Assembly (NCBI GenBank): GCA_022704725.1
Contig: JAKJFV010000001.1
Span: 9,470 to 28,979, forward strand
Reading direction: 5' to 3'
Length of the DNA: 19,510 nt
From: Spirochaetota bacterium
Lineage (GTDB): Bacteria > Spirochaetota > Spirochaetia > Treponematales > Treponemataceae
In this document: positions 6,425-12,703 of the stretch, piece by piece
Numbering within the stretch: position 1 is the first letter of the stretch
Layout of the letters: each line of letters opens with the position of its first letter
Notes under the pieces: generated by a model
Told to the model about the DNA's origin: nothing
The model's database searches: none
The model's input: the letters and a program-made list of their open reading frames with translations, nothing else
Translations under genes and position numbers: made by a program

Positions 6425-8905
6425 ATGGATAAATCACGTAAAATTCTTATAGTAGGCGGAGTTGCAGGAGGCGCGAGCGCTGCCGCAAGACTCAGAAGGC
6501 TTGATGAAAAAGCCCAGATTATTATGTTTGAGCGCGGTCAGTACATTTCTTTTGCAAACTGCGGACTGCCGTACTATATAGGGGGAGAGATTAAAGATAA
6601 GGCATCTTTAACGCTTCAGACTCCGGAAAGCTTTAACGCCCGTTTTAATGTCGATGTGCGTGTGCTTCAGGAAGTCACCGCAATACATCCCGATAAAAAA
6701 ACTGTTACCATTCAAAACCTCCAGACAAAGACTACATATGAAGAAAGCTATGACTCGCTCATTCTCTCACCGGGTGCAGAACCTGTCCGTCCTCCCATTC
6801 CCGGAATAGACTCAAAAAAGGTTTTTACACTCCGCAATATTCCGGACACCTTTGCAATTAAAGACTTTATAGAAAAAAACGGCGCTAAAAAAGCTGTCAT
6901 TGCAGGAGGCGGCTTCATTGGAGTAGAACTTGCAGAAAACCTTAAATTTGCAGGGCTTGACGTGACTCTGGTAGAAATGGCAGATCAGGTTATTGCACCG
7001 ATCGATTACGATATGGCTGTCGAAGTTCACAAACACATTCAAAGCAAGGGAGTTAACCTGGAACTCGGAGCAATGCTCAAATCAATTCACGAAACTGATG
7101 CAGGACTTTCCTTAACACTTCAGAAAAACGGCACCACCGAAGAGCACACAGCTGACTTTTTAGTAATGGCAATCGGCGTGCGCCCCGAAAGTAAACTGGC
7201 AAAGGATGCGGGCATCGCGCTTAATCCCAAGGGTTCGATCATCACCGATGATCACATGAAGACCTCCATTGCCGATATTTACGCAGTAGGAGACGCAATA
7301 GAAGTTACCGACTTCGTAAGCGGAAACAAAACATACGTACCCCTTGCGGGACCTGCCAACAAACAGGGACGCATTGCAGCAGACAACATCTGCGGAATTA
7401 CGAGCACCTACAAGGGGACTCAAGGCTCATCGATTTTGAAAATCTTTGACCTCACCGTTGCATCTACCGGCATGAACGAAAAGACAGCACAAAGACTGGG
7501 TGTAAGCTACGATAAAATTTTTACCTACTCGGGCAACCACGCAGGCTACTACCCCGGCGCTGTAAACATGTCAATCAAAACTATTTATGACCCCAAAGAC
7601 GGAAAAATTCTTGGTGCACAGCTTGTCGGCTACGAAGGTACCGATAAACGCAACGATGTACTTGCAGTCGCTATACGGGCAGGCATGAAAGCCAGCGAAC
7701 TCAAAGAGCTGGAATTATCATACGCACCGCCCTACGGCTCGGCAAAAGATCCTGTAAACATGATCGGTTTTGCAATCGACAACATTCTCACCGGCAAGGT
7801 TAAACAGTTCCATTACAGCGACATTGAATCACTTAAAAAAGACGGTTCTGTACAGCTCATTGATTTACGTACAGACCTTGAATATGAAAGCGGAACAATA
7901 CCGGGCTTTAAAAATATTCCTCTCGATGACCTGCGCTCACGGCTGCATGAACTGGATAAATCAAAACCCGTGTATGTTACCTGCCAGATTGGGCTTCGCG
8001 GCTATGTAGGGTCAAGGATTTTAAGTCAGAACGGCTTTGACGTGTACAACTTAAGCGGAGGCTACCGCCAGTACAATATGGTCTACGGCAAGTACGCACC
8101 TTCCGCCCCTGTCAACTTTAATACAGAAACACAGATGGCGGAAAAAAGAGACGAAGCCTTTCCAGTGTATCAAAACGCTAAGACTATCAGTCTTGATGCG
8201 TGCGGCTTACAGTGTCCGGGTCCCATCGTAAAACTGTCCCAGGCAGTAAAAGAAGCAGCTGACGGCGATGTCATAGAAATCTCTACAACAGACCCTGCAT
8301 TTGCAGGAGATGTAGAGGGCTTCTGCCGCAGAACAGGAAACGTCTTTTTGGGCATGTCAAGCGAAAAAGGCGTGAGCAAGGCGCGTATACAAAAGGGAAA
8401 ACCGCAGCCGAAAAATACCGCAGCTCAGAACACTAACGACAATAAAAACATCATTGTATTTTCAGGCGACCTCGATAAAGCAATTGCATCGTTTATCATT
8501 GCAACTGCAGCTGCAGCAATGGGCAGAAAGGTAAGTATGTTTTTTACTTTCTGGGGATTGAACATTTTACGCAAGGCGCAAAAGCAGCGCGTAAAAAAAG
8601 ACTTTATGTCCAAGATGTTTGCAGCAATGATGCCCCGCGGCTCCAAGAAGCTCGGTCTTTCAAAAATGAACATGGCCGGAATGGGACCAAAGATGATCCG
8701 CATGGTCATGAAAAAAAAGAAAATTGCAAGCCTTGAAGAACTCATGAGTCAGGCTCAGCAAAGCGGAGTAGAACTTCTTGCCTGTTCAATGAGTATGGAC
8801 GTTATGGGCATAAAAGAAGAGGAATTACTATCCGGCGTTAAAATGGCAGGAGCGGCGGCAATGCTTGCAAATGCCGAAGAGTCGGATATGTCCTTATTTA
8901 TATAA
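6425..8905 (+). CDS. Four-part fusion: CoA-disulfide reductase-like flavoprotein, rhodanese, TusA and DsrE domains
   Basis: An 826-residue cytosolic fusion. Residues 1-450 form an FAD/NAD(P)H-dependent CoA-disulfide-reductase-type enzyme: FAD motif VGGVAGGASAA (10-20), redox cysteine in SFANCGLPYYIGG (C46), NAD(P) motif IAGGGFIGVELA (159-170), FAD motif IYAVGDA (285-291), and the SYAPPYGSAKDP active-site tyrosines (432-443). Residues about 460-555 are a rhodanese domain with catalytic C520 (CQIGLRG). Residues about 585-655 are a TusA/SirA domain with the CxxPx pattern DACGLQCPGP (C593, C597). Residues about 675-826 are a DsrE/DsrF-like domain with C787. These parts relay persulfide sulfur: rhodanese to TusA to DsrE, with the flavoprotein reducing disulfides, polysulfides or CoA persulfide. 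Probable role: polysulfide/thiol redox and sulfur trafficking in an anaerobe. Stands alone between its own promoter region and a terminator. Confidence 0.9.
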   Translation: MDKSRKILIVGGVAGGASAAARLRRLDEKAQIIMFERGQYISFANCGLPYYIGGEIKDKASLTLQTPESFNARFNVDVRVLQEVTAIHPDKKTVTIQNLQTKTTYEESYDSLILSPGAEPVRPPIPGIDSKKVFTLRNIPDTFAIKDFIEKNGAKKAVIAGGGFIGVELAENLKFAGLDVTLVEMADQVIAPIDYDMAVEVHKHIQSKGVNLELGAMLKSIHETDAGLSLTLQKNGTTEEHTADFLVMAIGVRPESKLAKDAGIALNPKGSIITDDHMKTSIADIYAVGDAIEVTDFVSGNKTYVPLAGPANKQGRIAADNICGITSTYKGTQGSSILKIFDLTVASTGMNEKTAQRLGVSYDKIFTYSGNHAGYYPGAVNMSIKTIYDPKDGKILGAQLVGYEGTDKRNDVLAVAIRAGMKASELKELELSYAPPYGSAKDPVNMIGFAIDNILTGKVKQFHYSDIESLKKDGSVQLIDLRTDLEYESGTIPGFKNIPLDDLRSRLHELDKSKPVYVTCQIGLRGYVGSRILSQNGFDVYNLSGGYRQYNMVYGKYAPSAPVNFNTETQMAEKRDEAFPVYQNAKTISLDACGLQCPGPIVKLSQAVKEAADGDVIEISTTDPAFAGDVEGFCRRTGNVFLGMSSEKGVSKARIQKGKPQPKNTAAQNTNDNKNIIVFSGDLDKAIASFIIATAAAAMGRKVSMFFTFWGLNILRKAQKQRVKKDFMSKMFAAMMPRGSKKLGLSKMNMAGMGPKMIRMVMKKKKIASLEELMSQAQQSGVELLACSMSMDVMGIKEEELLSGVKMAGAAAMLANAEESDMSLFI

Positions 8906-8920
8906 ACTTTTACTGATAAG

Positions 8921-8965
8921 GCCCGTAAACCTGTTACTACACCAAGGTTCACGGGCTTTTTTTTT
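8921..8965 (+). terminator. Rho-independent terminator after the sulfur-transfer fusion
   Basis: Stem GCCCGTAAACCT (8921-8932) pairs with AGGTTCACGGGC (8945-8956) with one A/C mismatch, and is followed directly by nine T (8957-8965). It lies 15 bp after the stop codon. Confidence 0.9.
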
Positions 8966-8986
8966 GGAATACAAACAGAAAAATCC

Positions 8987-9026
8987 TTGACAATTTTCTG
9001 TACATGTACCATATTATGTACAGGAG
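8987..9026 (+). promoter_or_regulatory. yefM-yoeB promoter with two TGTACA operator boxes
   Basis: TTGACA at 8987-8992 and TATTAT at 9012-9017 (19-bp spacer; CATATT at 17 bp is an alternative). TGTACA hexamers at 8999-9004 and 9017-9022 flank the -10; TGTACA is the known core of the E. coli YefM operator. An AGGAG (9022-9026) six bases before the ATG at 9033 serves translation. Autoregulation by YefM-YoeB is inferred from this match. Confidence 0.8.
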
Positions 9027-9032
9027 TACAGT

Positions 9033-9284
9033 ATGGAAGTAATGACTTACACTTCGGCAAGAAATAATCTCGCCGAAACAATGAACAAGGTATGTAATAA
9101 CCGCGACACTGTATTAATTACAAGGAATAAAGAGCAGTCGGTAGTTCTTATGTCGTTGGAAGATTACAACGCTCTTGAAGAAACATCGTATCTGTTAAGA
9201 AGTCCCGAAAATGCAAGACGGCTTTGTGAATCAATCGAGCAGCTTGAATCAGGAAACGGCACTGTTAGGGATATTGAGGTATGA
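9033..9284 (+). CDS. yefM: Antitoxin of the Phd/YefM family
   Basis: An 83-residue protein with the typical N-terminal DNA-binding fold of Phd/YefM (MEVMTYTSARNNLAETMNKV, then VLITRNKEQSVVLMSLEDYNALEETSYLLRSPENA in segments). The acidic, flexible C-terminal stretch (ESIEQLESGNGTVRDIEV) is the part that wraps the toxin. It overlaps the yoeB gene by four bases (ATGA, 9281-9284). It should repress its own promoter through the TGTACA boxes just upstream and neutralise YoeB in the cytosol. The family fit is clear over the full length. Confidence 0.93.
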   Translation: MEVMTYTSARNNLAETMNKVCNNRDTVLITRNKEQSVVLMSLEDYNALEETSYLLRSPENARRLCESIEQLESGNGTVRDIEV

Positions 9285-9535
9285 AATTAGTATTTTCCGA
9301 TCATGCATGGGAAGATTACTTATACTGGCAGCAGAACGATCAAAACATGGTAAAGAGAATTAATTGTTTACTAACGGAGACAAAACGAAATCCTTTTTCC
9401 GGCATAGGGAAACCTGAAGCTTTAAAACACAGCTTTAAAGGGTACTGGTCCCGCCGGATAACCGATGAACATAGATTCGTCTATAAAGTAACAGATGATT
9501 CAATTCTTATAGCTCAATTACGATACCACTATTAA
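9281..9535 (+). CDS. yoeB: YoeB-type mRNA interferase toxin
   Basis: An 84-residue RelE-superfamily toxin that cleaves mRNA in the ribosomal A site. The known catalytic residues occur at the same numbers as in E. coli YoeB: E46 (GKPEALKH), R65 (DEHRFVYKV), H83 and the terminal Y84 (RYHY). Length equals the family norm, so the toxin appears intact and active. Translationally coupled to yefM by a four-base overlap. The next gene (PhzF family) begins only 16 bp downstream, so the toxin-antitoxin promoter may also drive it. Confidence 0.95.
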   Translation: MKLVFSDHAWEDYLYWQQNDQNMVKRINCLLTETKRNPFSGIGKPEALKHSFKGYWSRRITDEHRFVYKVTDDSILIAQLRYHY

Positions 9536-9551
9536 GCCCGGGAGTGCCGCT

Positions 9552-10424
9552 ATGAAATATTTTATTGTCGATGTTTTCTGCCGCGAAAAATACGCAGGAA
9601 ATCAGCTTGCCGTTGTCATTCAGGACAAACCCCTAACTGACACACTCATGCAGAACATTGCTTCTGAGTTTCATTTTTCAGAAACCGCCTTTGTAAACCC
9701 TGAAAAAAATAAAGACGGGTCATGGAATGTTCGTATTTTTACGCCGAAAAACGAAGTTCCCTTTGCAGGCCACCCTACCCTTGGAACCTCATGGGTTATA
9801 CGGAACGAAATTGATAAATCGCCCCGTAAAGATCTTACACTTTGTGTAAAAGCAGGCTTAATTCCTGTCGCATTTGACGATGAATCTTCTGCACTATGGA
9901 TGAAACAGCTGGAGCCCGTTTTTAGTACTGTTCATGAAGGTGTACCCATCGCAGATTTTTTAAGTATCAATACAGATGACATTGACAGCCGCTTCCCGGT
10001 TCAGGAAGTAAGTACCGGCATAAATTTCCTTTTAGTACCGCTAAAAAATCTTGCAGCCGTACAAAAAGCCTCGCTCAATTTTCAGCATTACCTCAACTAT
10101 TTTGCAGGATCAGAACCCCTGCCTGTTTTTCTTTTCTGTCCGGAAACATATGAAAAAGCAAACAGCATCAACTGCAGAATGTTCGCAGAATTTTTTGACA
10201 TCCCCGAAGATCCCGCAACAGGAAGCGCAAACGGATGCCTTGCTGCCTACATCGTAAAACACAAATATTTCGGTTCACATAAGACTGATATTACTGTTGA
10301 ACAGGGCTACGAGATTGACCGTAAATCAATTCTTCACCTAAAAGCAAATCTTGAAAACGGCTTATACAATATAGAAGTTGGAGGCTCAGTCATAAAAACC
10401 GCGCAAGGGGAACTCTGCTTATGA
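9552..10424 (+). CDS. PhzF-family isomerase/epimerase
   Basis: A 290-residue protein of the diaminopimelate-epimerase-like PhzF fold (two similar halves). Motifs visible are the N-terminal FIVDVFCREKYAGNQLAVV, the catalytic glutamate region FHFSETAFV (E44), FAGHPTLGTSW (G73-H74), and EDPATGSANG (219-228, D220). These are diagnostic of the PhzF/YddE family. True PhzF isomerises an intermediate of phenazine synthesis, but no other phenazine genes are here, so this is a housekeeping PhzF-like enzyme of unknown substrate. The start at 9552 has GGGAG about eight bases upstream. Its stop overlaps the ATG of the broken GNAT gene by four bases. Confidence 0.93.
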   Translation: MKYFIVDVFCREKYAGNQLAVVIQDKPLTDTLMQNIASEFHFSETAFVNPEKNKDGSWNVRIFTPKNEVPFAGHPTLGTSWVIRNEIDKSPRKDLTLCVKAGLIPVAFDDESSALWMKQLEPVFSTVHEGVPIADFLSINTDDIDSRFPVQEVSTGINFLLVPLKNLAAVQKASLNFQHYLNYFAGSEPLPVFLFCPETYEKANSINCRMFAEFFDIPEDPATGSANGCLAAYIVKHKYFGSHKTDITVEQGYEIDRKSILHLKANLENGLYNIEVGGSVIKTAQGELCL

Positions 10425-10560
10425 GCTATTCCATCCGAACCCTTTCCAAAGAGGGCCTCTCCCTCTTAAAACCGCTGTGGGAAAAGCTGAATGAGATTCA
10501 CCTTCACGATTCCCCGCACTTCAAAAATTTCTATGAAACCTTTACTTTCGAAAAACGGAT
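10421..10560 (+). pseudogene. GNAT-family acetyltransferase, truncated after about 46 codons
   Basis: The frame from the ATG at 10421 encodes the typical N terminus of a GNAT acetyltransferase (MSYSIRTLSKEGLSLLKPLW, EKLNEIHLHDSPHFKNFYET, FTFEKR). The similarity stops at R46, at 10558, exactly where a 22-bp palindrome begins. The frame stays open to 10873, but the rest is antisense to the HTH gene and lacks the acetyl-CoA-binding motif, so the gene is broken. The four-base overlap with the PhzF gene shows it was once the second gene of that operon. Confidence 0.75.
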
Positions 10561-10613
10561 AGTATCATTTGATACTATCATGCCTGATAATATGCTGATT
10601 CAAAAGCTGAATC
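10558..10613 (-). terminator. Tandem hairpins closing the DUF2975-HTH operon
   Basis: On the minus strand, just after the HTH stop codon, GATTCA / TGAATC arms (10613-10608 and 10602-10597) form a first hairpin. The arms GATAGTATCA (10579-10570) and TGATACTATC (10567-10558) form a second, perfect 10-bp one, followed by CGTTTTT. The second resembles a weak Rho-independent terminator. On the plus strand it marks the break of the GNAT gene. Confidence 0.5.
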
Positions 10614-10860
10614 ACACAGACTCTTCTTCAGAATTGTCTGGAGGTAACCCGGCAGGATCCGGAGAATATTCTAAGATATCCCCCGGCTGGCATTTTAAGT
10701 ATTTGCAAATTTCGTTCAGTGTCGAAAACCGTATTGCCTTAACCTTGCCTGTTTTTAAATTGGACATATTTGCAAGGCTTATTCCCACCTTGTCTGCAAT
10801 CTCGCTCACCTGCATTTTTCTATCTGCCAGGACTCTGTCGAGCCGTAAAATTATTGCCAT
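10612..10860 (-). CDS. Small Cro/C1-type HTH regulator (YozG-like)
   Basis: An 82-residue protein that is almost only a Cro/C1-type HTH (about 5-65: LDRVLADRKMQVSEIADKVG, then ISLANMSNLKTGKVKAIRFSTL and CKYLKCQPGDILEY), plus a short acidic tail. Small regulators of this type are commonly paired with DUF2975 membrane proteins (YozG/YoaS in Bacillus), and here the DUF2975 gene is upstream in the same operon. Start at 10860 has AGGAG at a seven-base spacing. The likely operator is the palindrome at 11632-11660. Ligand or signal unknown. Confidence 0.88.
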   Translation of the reverse strand: MAIILRLDRVLADRKMQVSEIADKVGISLANMSNLKTGKVKAIRFSTLNEICKYLKCQPGDILEYSPDPAGLPPDNSEEESV

Positions 10861-10889
10861 ATATATCTCCTAAAGAAAGTACACTTTTA

Positions 10890-10928
10890 ATGCAAAAGAA
10901 CGGCGCTATGTAAGACGCTCTTTTGCAT
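10890..10928 (-). other. Intra-operon hairpin between the DUF2975 and HTH genes
   Basis: Perfect 10-bp arms ATGCAAAAGA (10890-10899) and TCTTTTGCAT (10919-10928) around a 19-base loop occupy the 78-bp gap between the two genes. There is no T-run after it, so an mRNA processing or stability element, or partial attenuator, is more likely than a full terminator. Confidence 0.45.
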
Positions 10929-10938
10929 AACTGCTATT

Positions 10939-11565
10939 CTACAAAGTTGCGTCGTATTCGCTTTGAAGATACGCACCGTATTCGAATACGTATGAAAGAA
11001 GAAGCACAATTAGTCCAACCCCGAGAAGACTAAAATTAAGAGGGAAAGAGAGAGAGTATCCTTCAAAACTTCCTTTGAACAAAGGGGAGGTAATAATAAC
11101 TGTATCGAGTTCAAACATGGAATACATAAGGTAGACTGATAAATTCTTGGTAAAATCCCATAAAAAACTGCAGGCCAGAATACAGAATGCGAGAACCTTA
11201 ACAGACCTAATACACAGCACATCGAAGGGCTTTTCTTTTTTTACACAGGAAAGCACGTTGTATATCTGTTTTTCCATGTAGAGAACAAGCGCCATGCTGA
11301 GACCCCCGAACAAGCCCATCAAAAAAAGAAAATTCTGAATACTCGTAAATGAAATCGGGGCATTTGAGAGCTTTATTTTTAATTCACTAATTTCAAAAGT
11401 CCCGGAAACCATACCCTTGTCGTCCATAAAAAATGCAGGATTTACTACTGACAAAAGCGGGAGAATTATACACGCAAGAATTGATATTCCCGTTACAACC
11501 ATAAACACAATTACACCGATATTTAACTTACCTGCCAAAGACGCAAATTTTTTTGTATTTTTCAC
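10939..11565 (-). CDS. DUF2975 four-helix membrane protein
   Basis: A 208-residue integral membrane protein with four predicted helices (about 14-41, 74-96, 120-137, 175-197), a loop with an acidic beta-like segment between helices 1 and 2, and a charged cytosolic segment EKQIYNVLSCVKKEKPFDVLCIRSVK in parts between helices 2 and 3. That EKPF stretch is typical of DUF2975. Translation starts at a GTG (11565) preceded by AGGAGG. It is the first gene of an operon with the YozG-like regulator. The function of DUF2975 is unknown; by context it may be a membrane partner that controls the HTH protein. Confidence 0.82.
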   Translation of the reverse strand: MKNTKKFASLAGKLNIGVIVFMVVTGISILACIILPLLSVVNPAFFMDDKGMVSGTFEISELKIKLSNAPISFTSIQNFLFLMGLFGGLSMALVLYMEKQIYNVLSCVKKEKPFDVLCIRSVKVLAFCILACSFLWDFTKNLSVYLMYSMFELDTVIITSPLFKGSFEGYSLSFPLNFSLLGVGLIVLLLSYVFEYGAYLQSEYDATL

Positions 11566-11602
11566 TCGATCCTCCTAGGGTTTAACACCCTCATAGTTCA
11601 AT

Positions 11603-11660
11603 AATATACATTACATTTGTTCTTTGTCAAGTATAATATATCGTTATACGATATATTATA
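11603..11660 (-). promoter_or_regulatory. DUF2975-HTH promoter with long palindrome upstream of the -35
   Basis: Minus-strand TTGACA (11630-11625) and TATATT (11608-11603) are 16 bp apart. Immediately upstream is a perfect inverted repeat with 12-bp arms TATAATATATCG (11632-11643) and CGATATATTATA (11649-11660) around five bases, touching the -35 box. Its position suits an activator or a repressor that blocks polymerase; the YozG-like protein of the operon is the obvious candidate. Confidence 0.65.
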
Positions 11661-11721
11661 GCTGTATTACAGTAATTTCTTATTGTTAATCTAAGTATTT
11701 CAGCGTTTTCAACTGTTTTTA

Positions 11722-11743
11722 ATAGAACGAACGTTCGTCCTAT
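11722..11743. promoter_or_regulatory. TetR-type palindrome without a neighbouring tetR gene
   Basis: ACGAACGTTCGT (11727-11738) is a perfect palindrome, extended by ATAG on the left and CTAT on the right with one mismatched pair between. Sites of this GAACGnnCGTTC style are typical operators of TetR-family repressors. No TetR gene lies beside it; the only one in the window is at 19206, and its own upstream repeat is different. Confidence 0.5.
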
Positions 11744-11783
11744 ATTATTTTTTTAAACTTCATGTAACCTAATAGAAACAAAT

Positions 11784-11814
11784 TTTGAAACCTAATATGT
11801 TATACTCATATACT
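11784..11814 (+). promoter_or_regulatory. Candidate promoter of the lipoprotein-IgaA operon
   Basis: TTGAAA (11784-11789) and TATACT (11809-11814) with a 19-bp spacer, about 25 bp before the lipoprotein start at 11839. The spacer is longer than ideal, so this is tentative. A Shine-Dalgarno TTGGAG lies at 11827-11832. Confidence 0.4.
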
Positions 11815-11838
11815 ATTTTATTATGTTTGGAGTACGAA

Positions 11839-12648
11839 ATGCTTAAAAAACTGCTGCCTGCACTTCTTATAAGTCTTGTTGTATTAACAGGCTGTGCAAG
11901 TATTACCTCATTGAAATTCGATACAAATTCAGATGAGAACTATGATTTCATTTACGACACTATTGATGACCCTTATCTTGTAAAATTACGGACAGAATTT
12001 GAACTTGATACGATTATTAGCGGATGTACAAGCGACCTTGAAAAAATACGAGCTCTATCTGCATGGGTACAAAATCTTTGGGAACATGACGGATCCAATA
12101 CACCGGAAAAATCAGATCCAATATCAATTTTACACGAAGTACAAAACGGCAGCAGGTTCAGATGTGTTGAATATGCAATCGTATTAAACGGCTGCTTAAA
12201 TGCAGTCGGTATTACTTCTAGAACACTGGCTTTAAAAACCAAAGATGTGGAGACTAGAGAATCAGGAGCCGGACACGTAGTTCTGGAAGCATATAGTAAG
12301 GATATGGATAAGTGGATTATGGTTGACAGTCAGTGGGATGTAATTCCCGTTTTAAACGGAATTCCGCTGAATGCGGTGGAATTCCAGAACGCTCTTGTAA
12401 ATAACCGGTTCGATGTTGATATATTATCAGCTGCAGACCTCAGCAAAACGTATTACTTCAACTGGATAGGAGAATACTTATTTTATTTTGACGTTCTTGT
12501 GGATAACCGTGTTGTTAACCGAACGTCTCCCATGTCGCTCATGCTTGTACCGGTTGGAGAAAAAAACCCTGTTGTGTTCCAAAAGGAATGGCCTATCGAA
12601 GATATGATATATACACATTCTGTTAATGCTTTTTATACCGAACCGTAG
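11839..12648 (+). CDS. Lipoprotein with transglutaminase-like (Cys-His-Asp) domain
   Basis: A 269-residue exported lipoprotein. The signal peptide MLKKLLPALLISLVVLTGCA ends in a lipobox LTGC (C19). The body has a transglutaminase/papain-fold arrangement: C109 in GSRFRCVEYAIVLNG, H146 in GAGHVVLEAY, D163 in KWIMVDSQWD, spaced as in the family. This predicts an acyl-transfer or peptidase-like activity at the envelope; the substrate is unknown. The start at 11839 is chosen because GGAG precedes it and the signal peptide starts there; an in-frame TTG at 11785 would add 18 residues in front. The IgaA-like gene follows after about 55 bp on the same strand, so the two likely form an operon acting at the same membrane. 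Confidence 0.85.
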   Translation: MLKKLLPALLISLVVLTGCASITSLKFDTNSDENYDFIYDTIDDPYLVKLRTEFELDTIISGCTSDLEKIRALSAWVQNLWEHDGSNTPEKSDPISILHEVQNGSRFRCVEYAIVLNGCLNAVGITSRTLALKTKDVETRESGAGHVVLEAYSKDMDKWIMVDSQWDVIPVLNGIPLNAVEFQNALVNNRFDVDILSAADLSKTYYFNWIGEYLFYFDVLVDNRVVNRTSPMSLMLVPVGEKNPVVFQKEWPIEDMIYTHSVNAFYTEP

Positions 12649-12703
12649 AGTGTAAAGATGCTCATGCTTGCAAAATGTTTTTTATTTAGTCATACTGGAA
12701 AAC

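Noticed and set aside
8425..9081. Minus-strand frames of about 106-108 codons opposite the end of the sulfur-transfer fusion
   Set aside because: They are antisense to the DsrE domain, the terminator and yefM and show no family features.
10561..10873. Continuation of the GNAT reading frame to a 150-residue protein
   Set aside because: Past codon 46 it is antisense to the HTH gene and has no acetyltransferase motifs.
11566..11838. Remainder of the GNAT gene after the DUF2975-HTH cassette
   Set aside because: Looked for in this 273-bp gap; only promoters and palindromes were seen.
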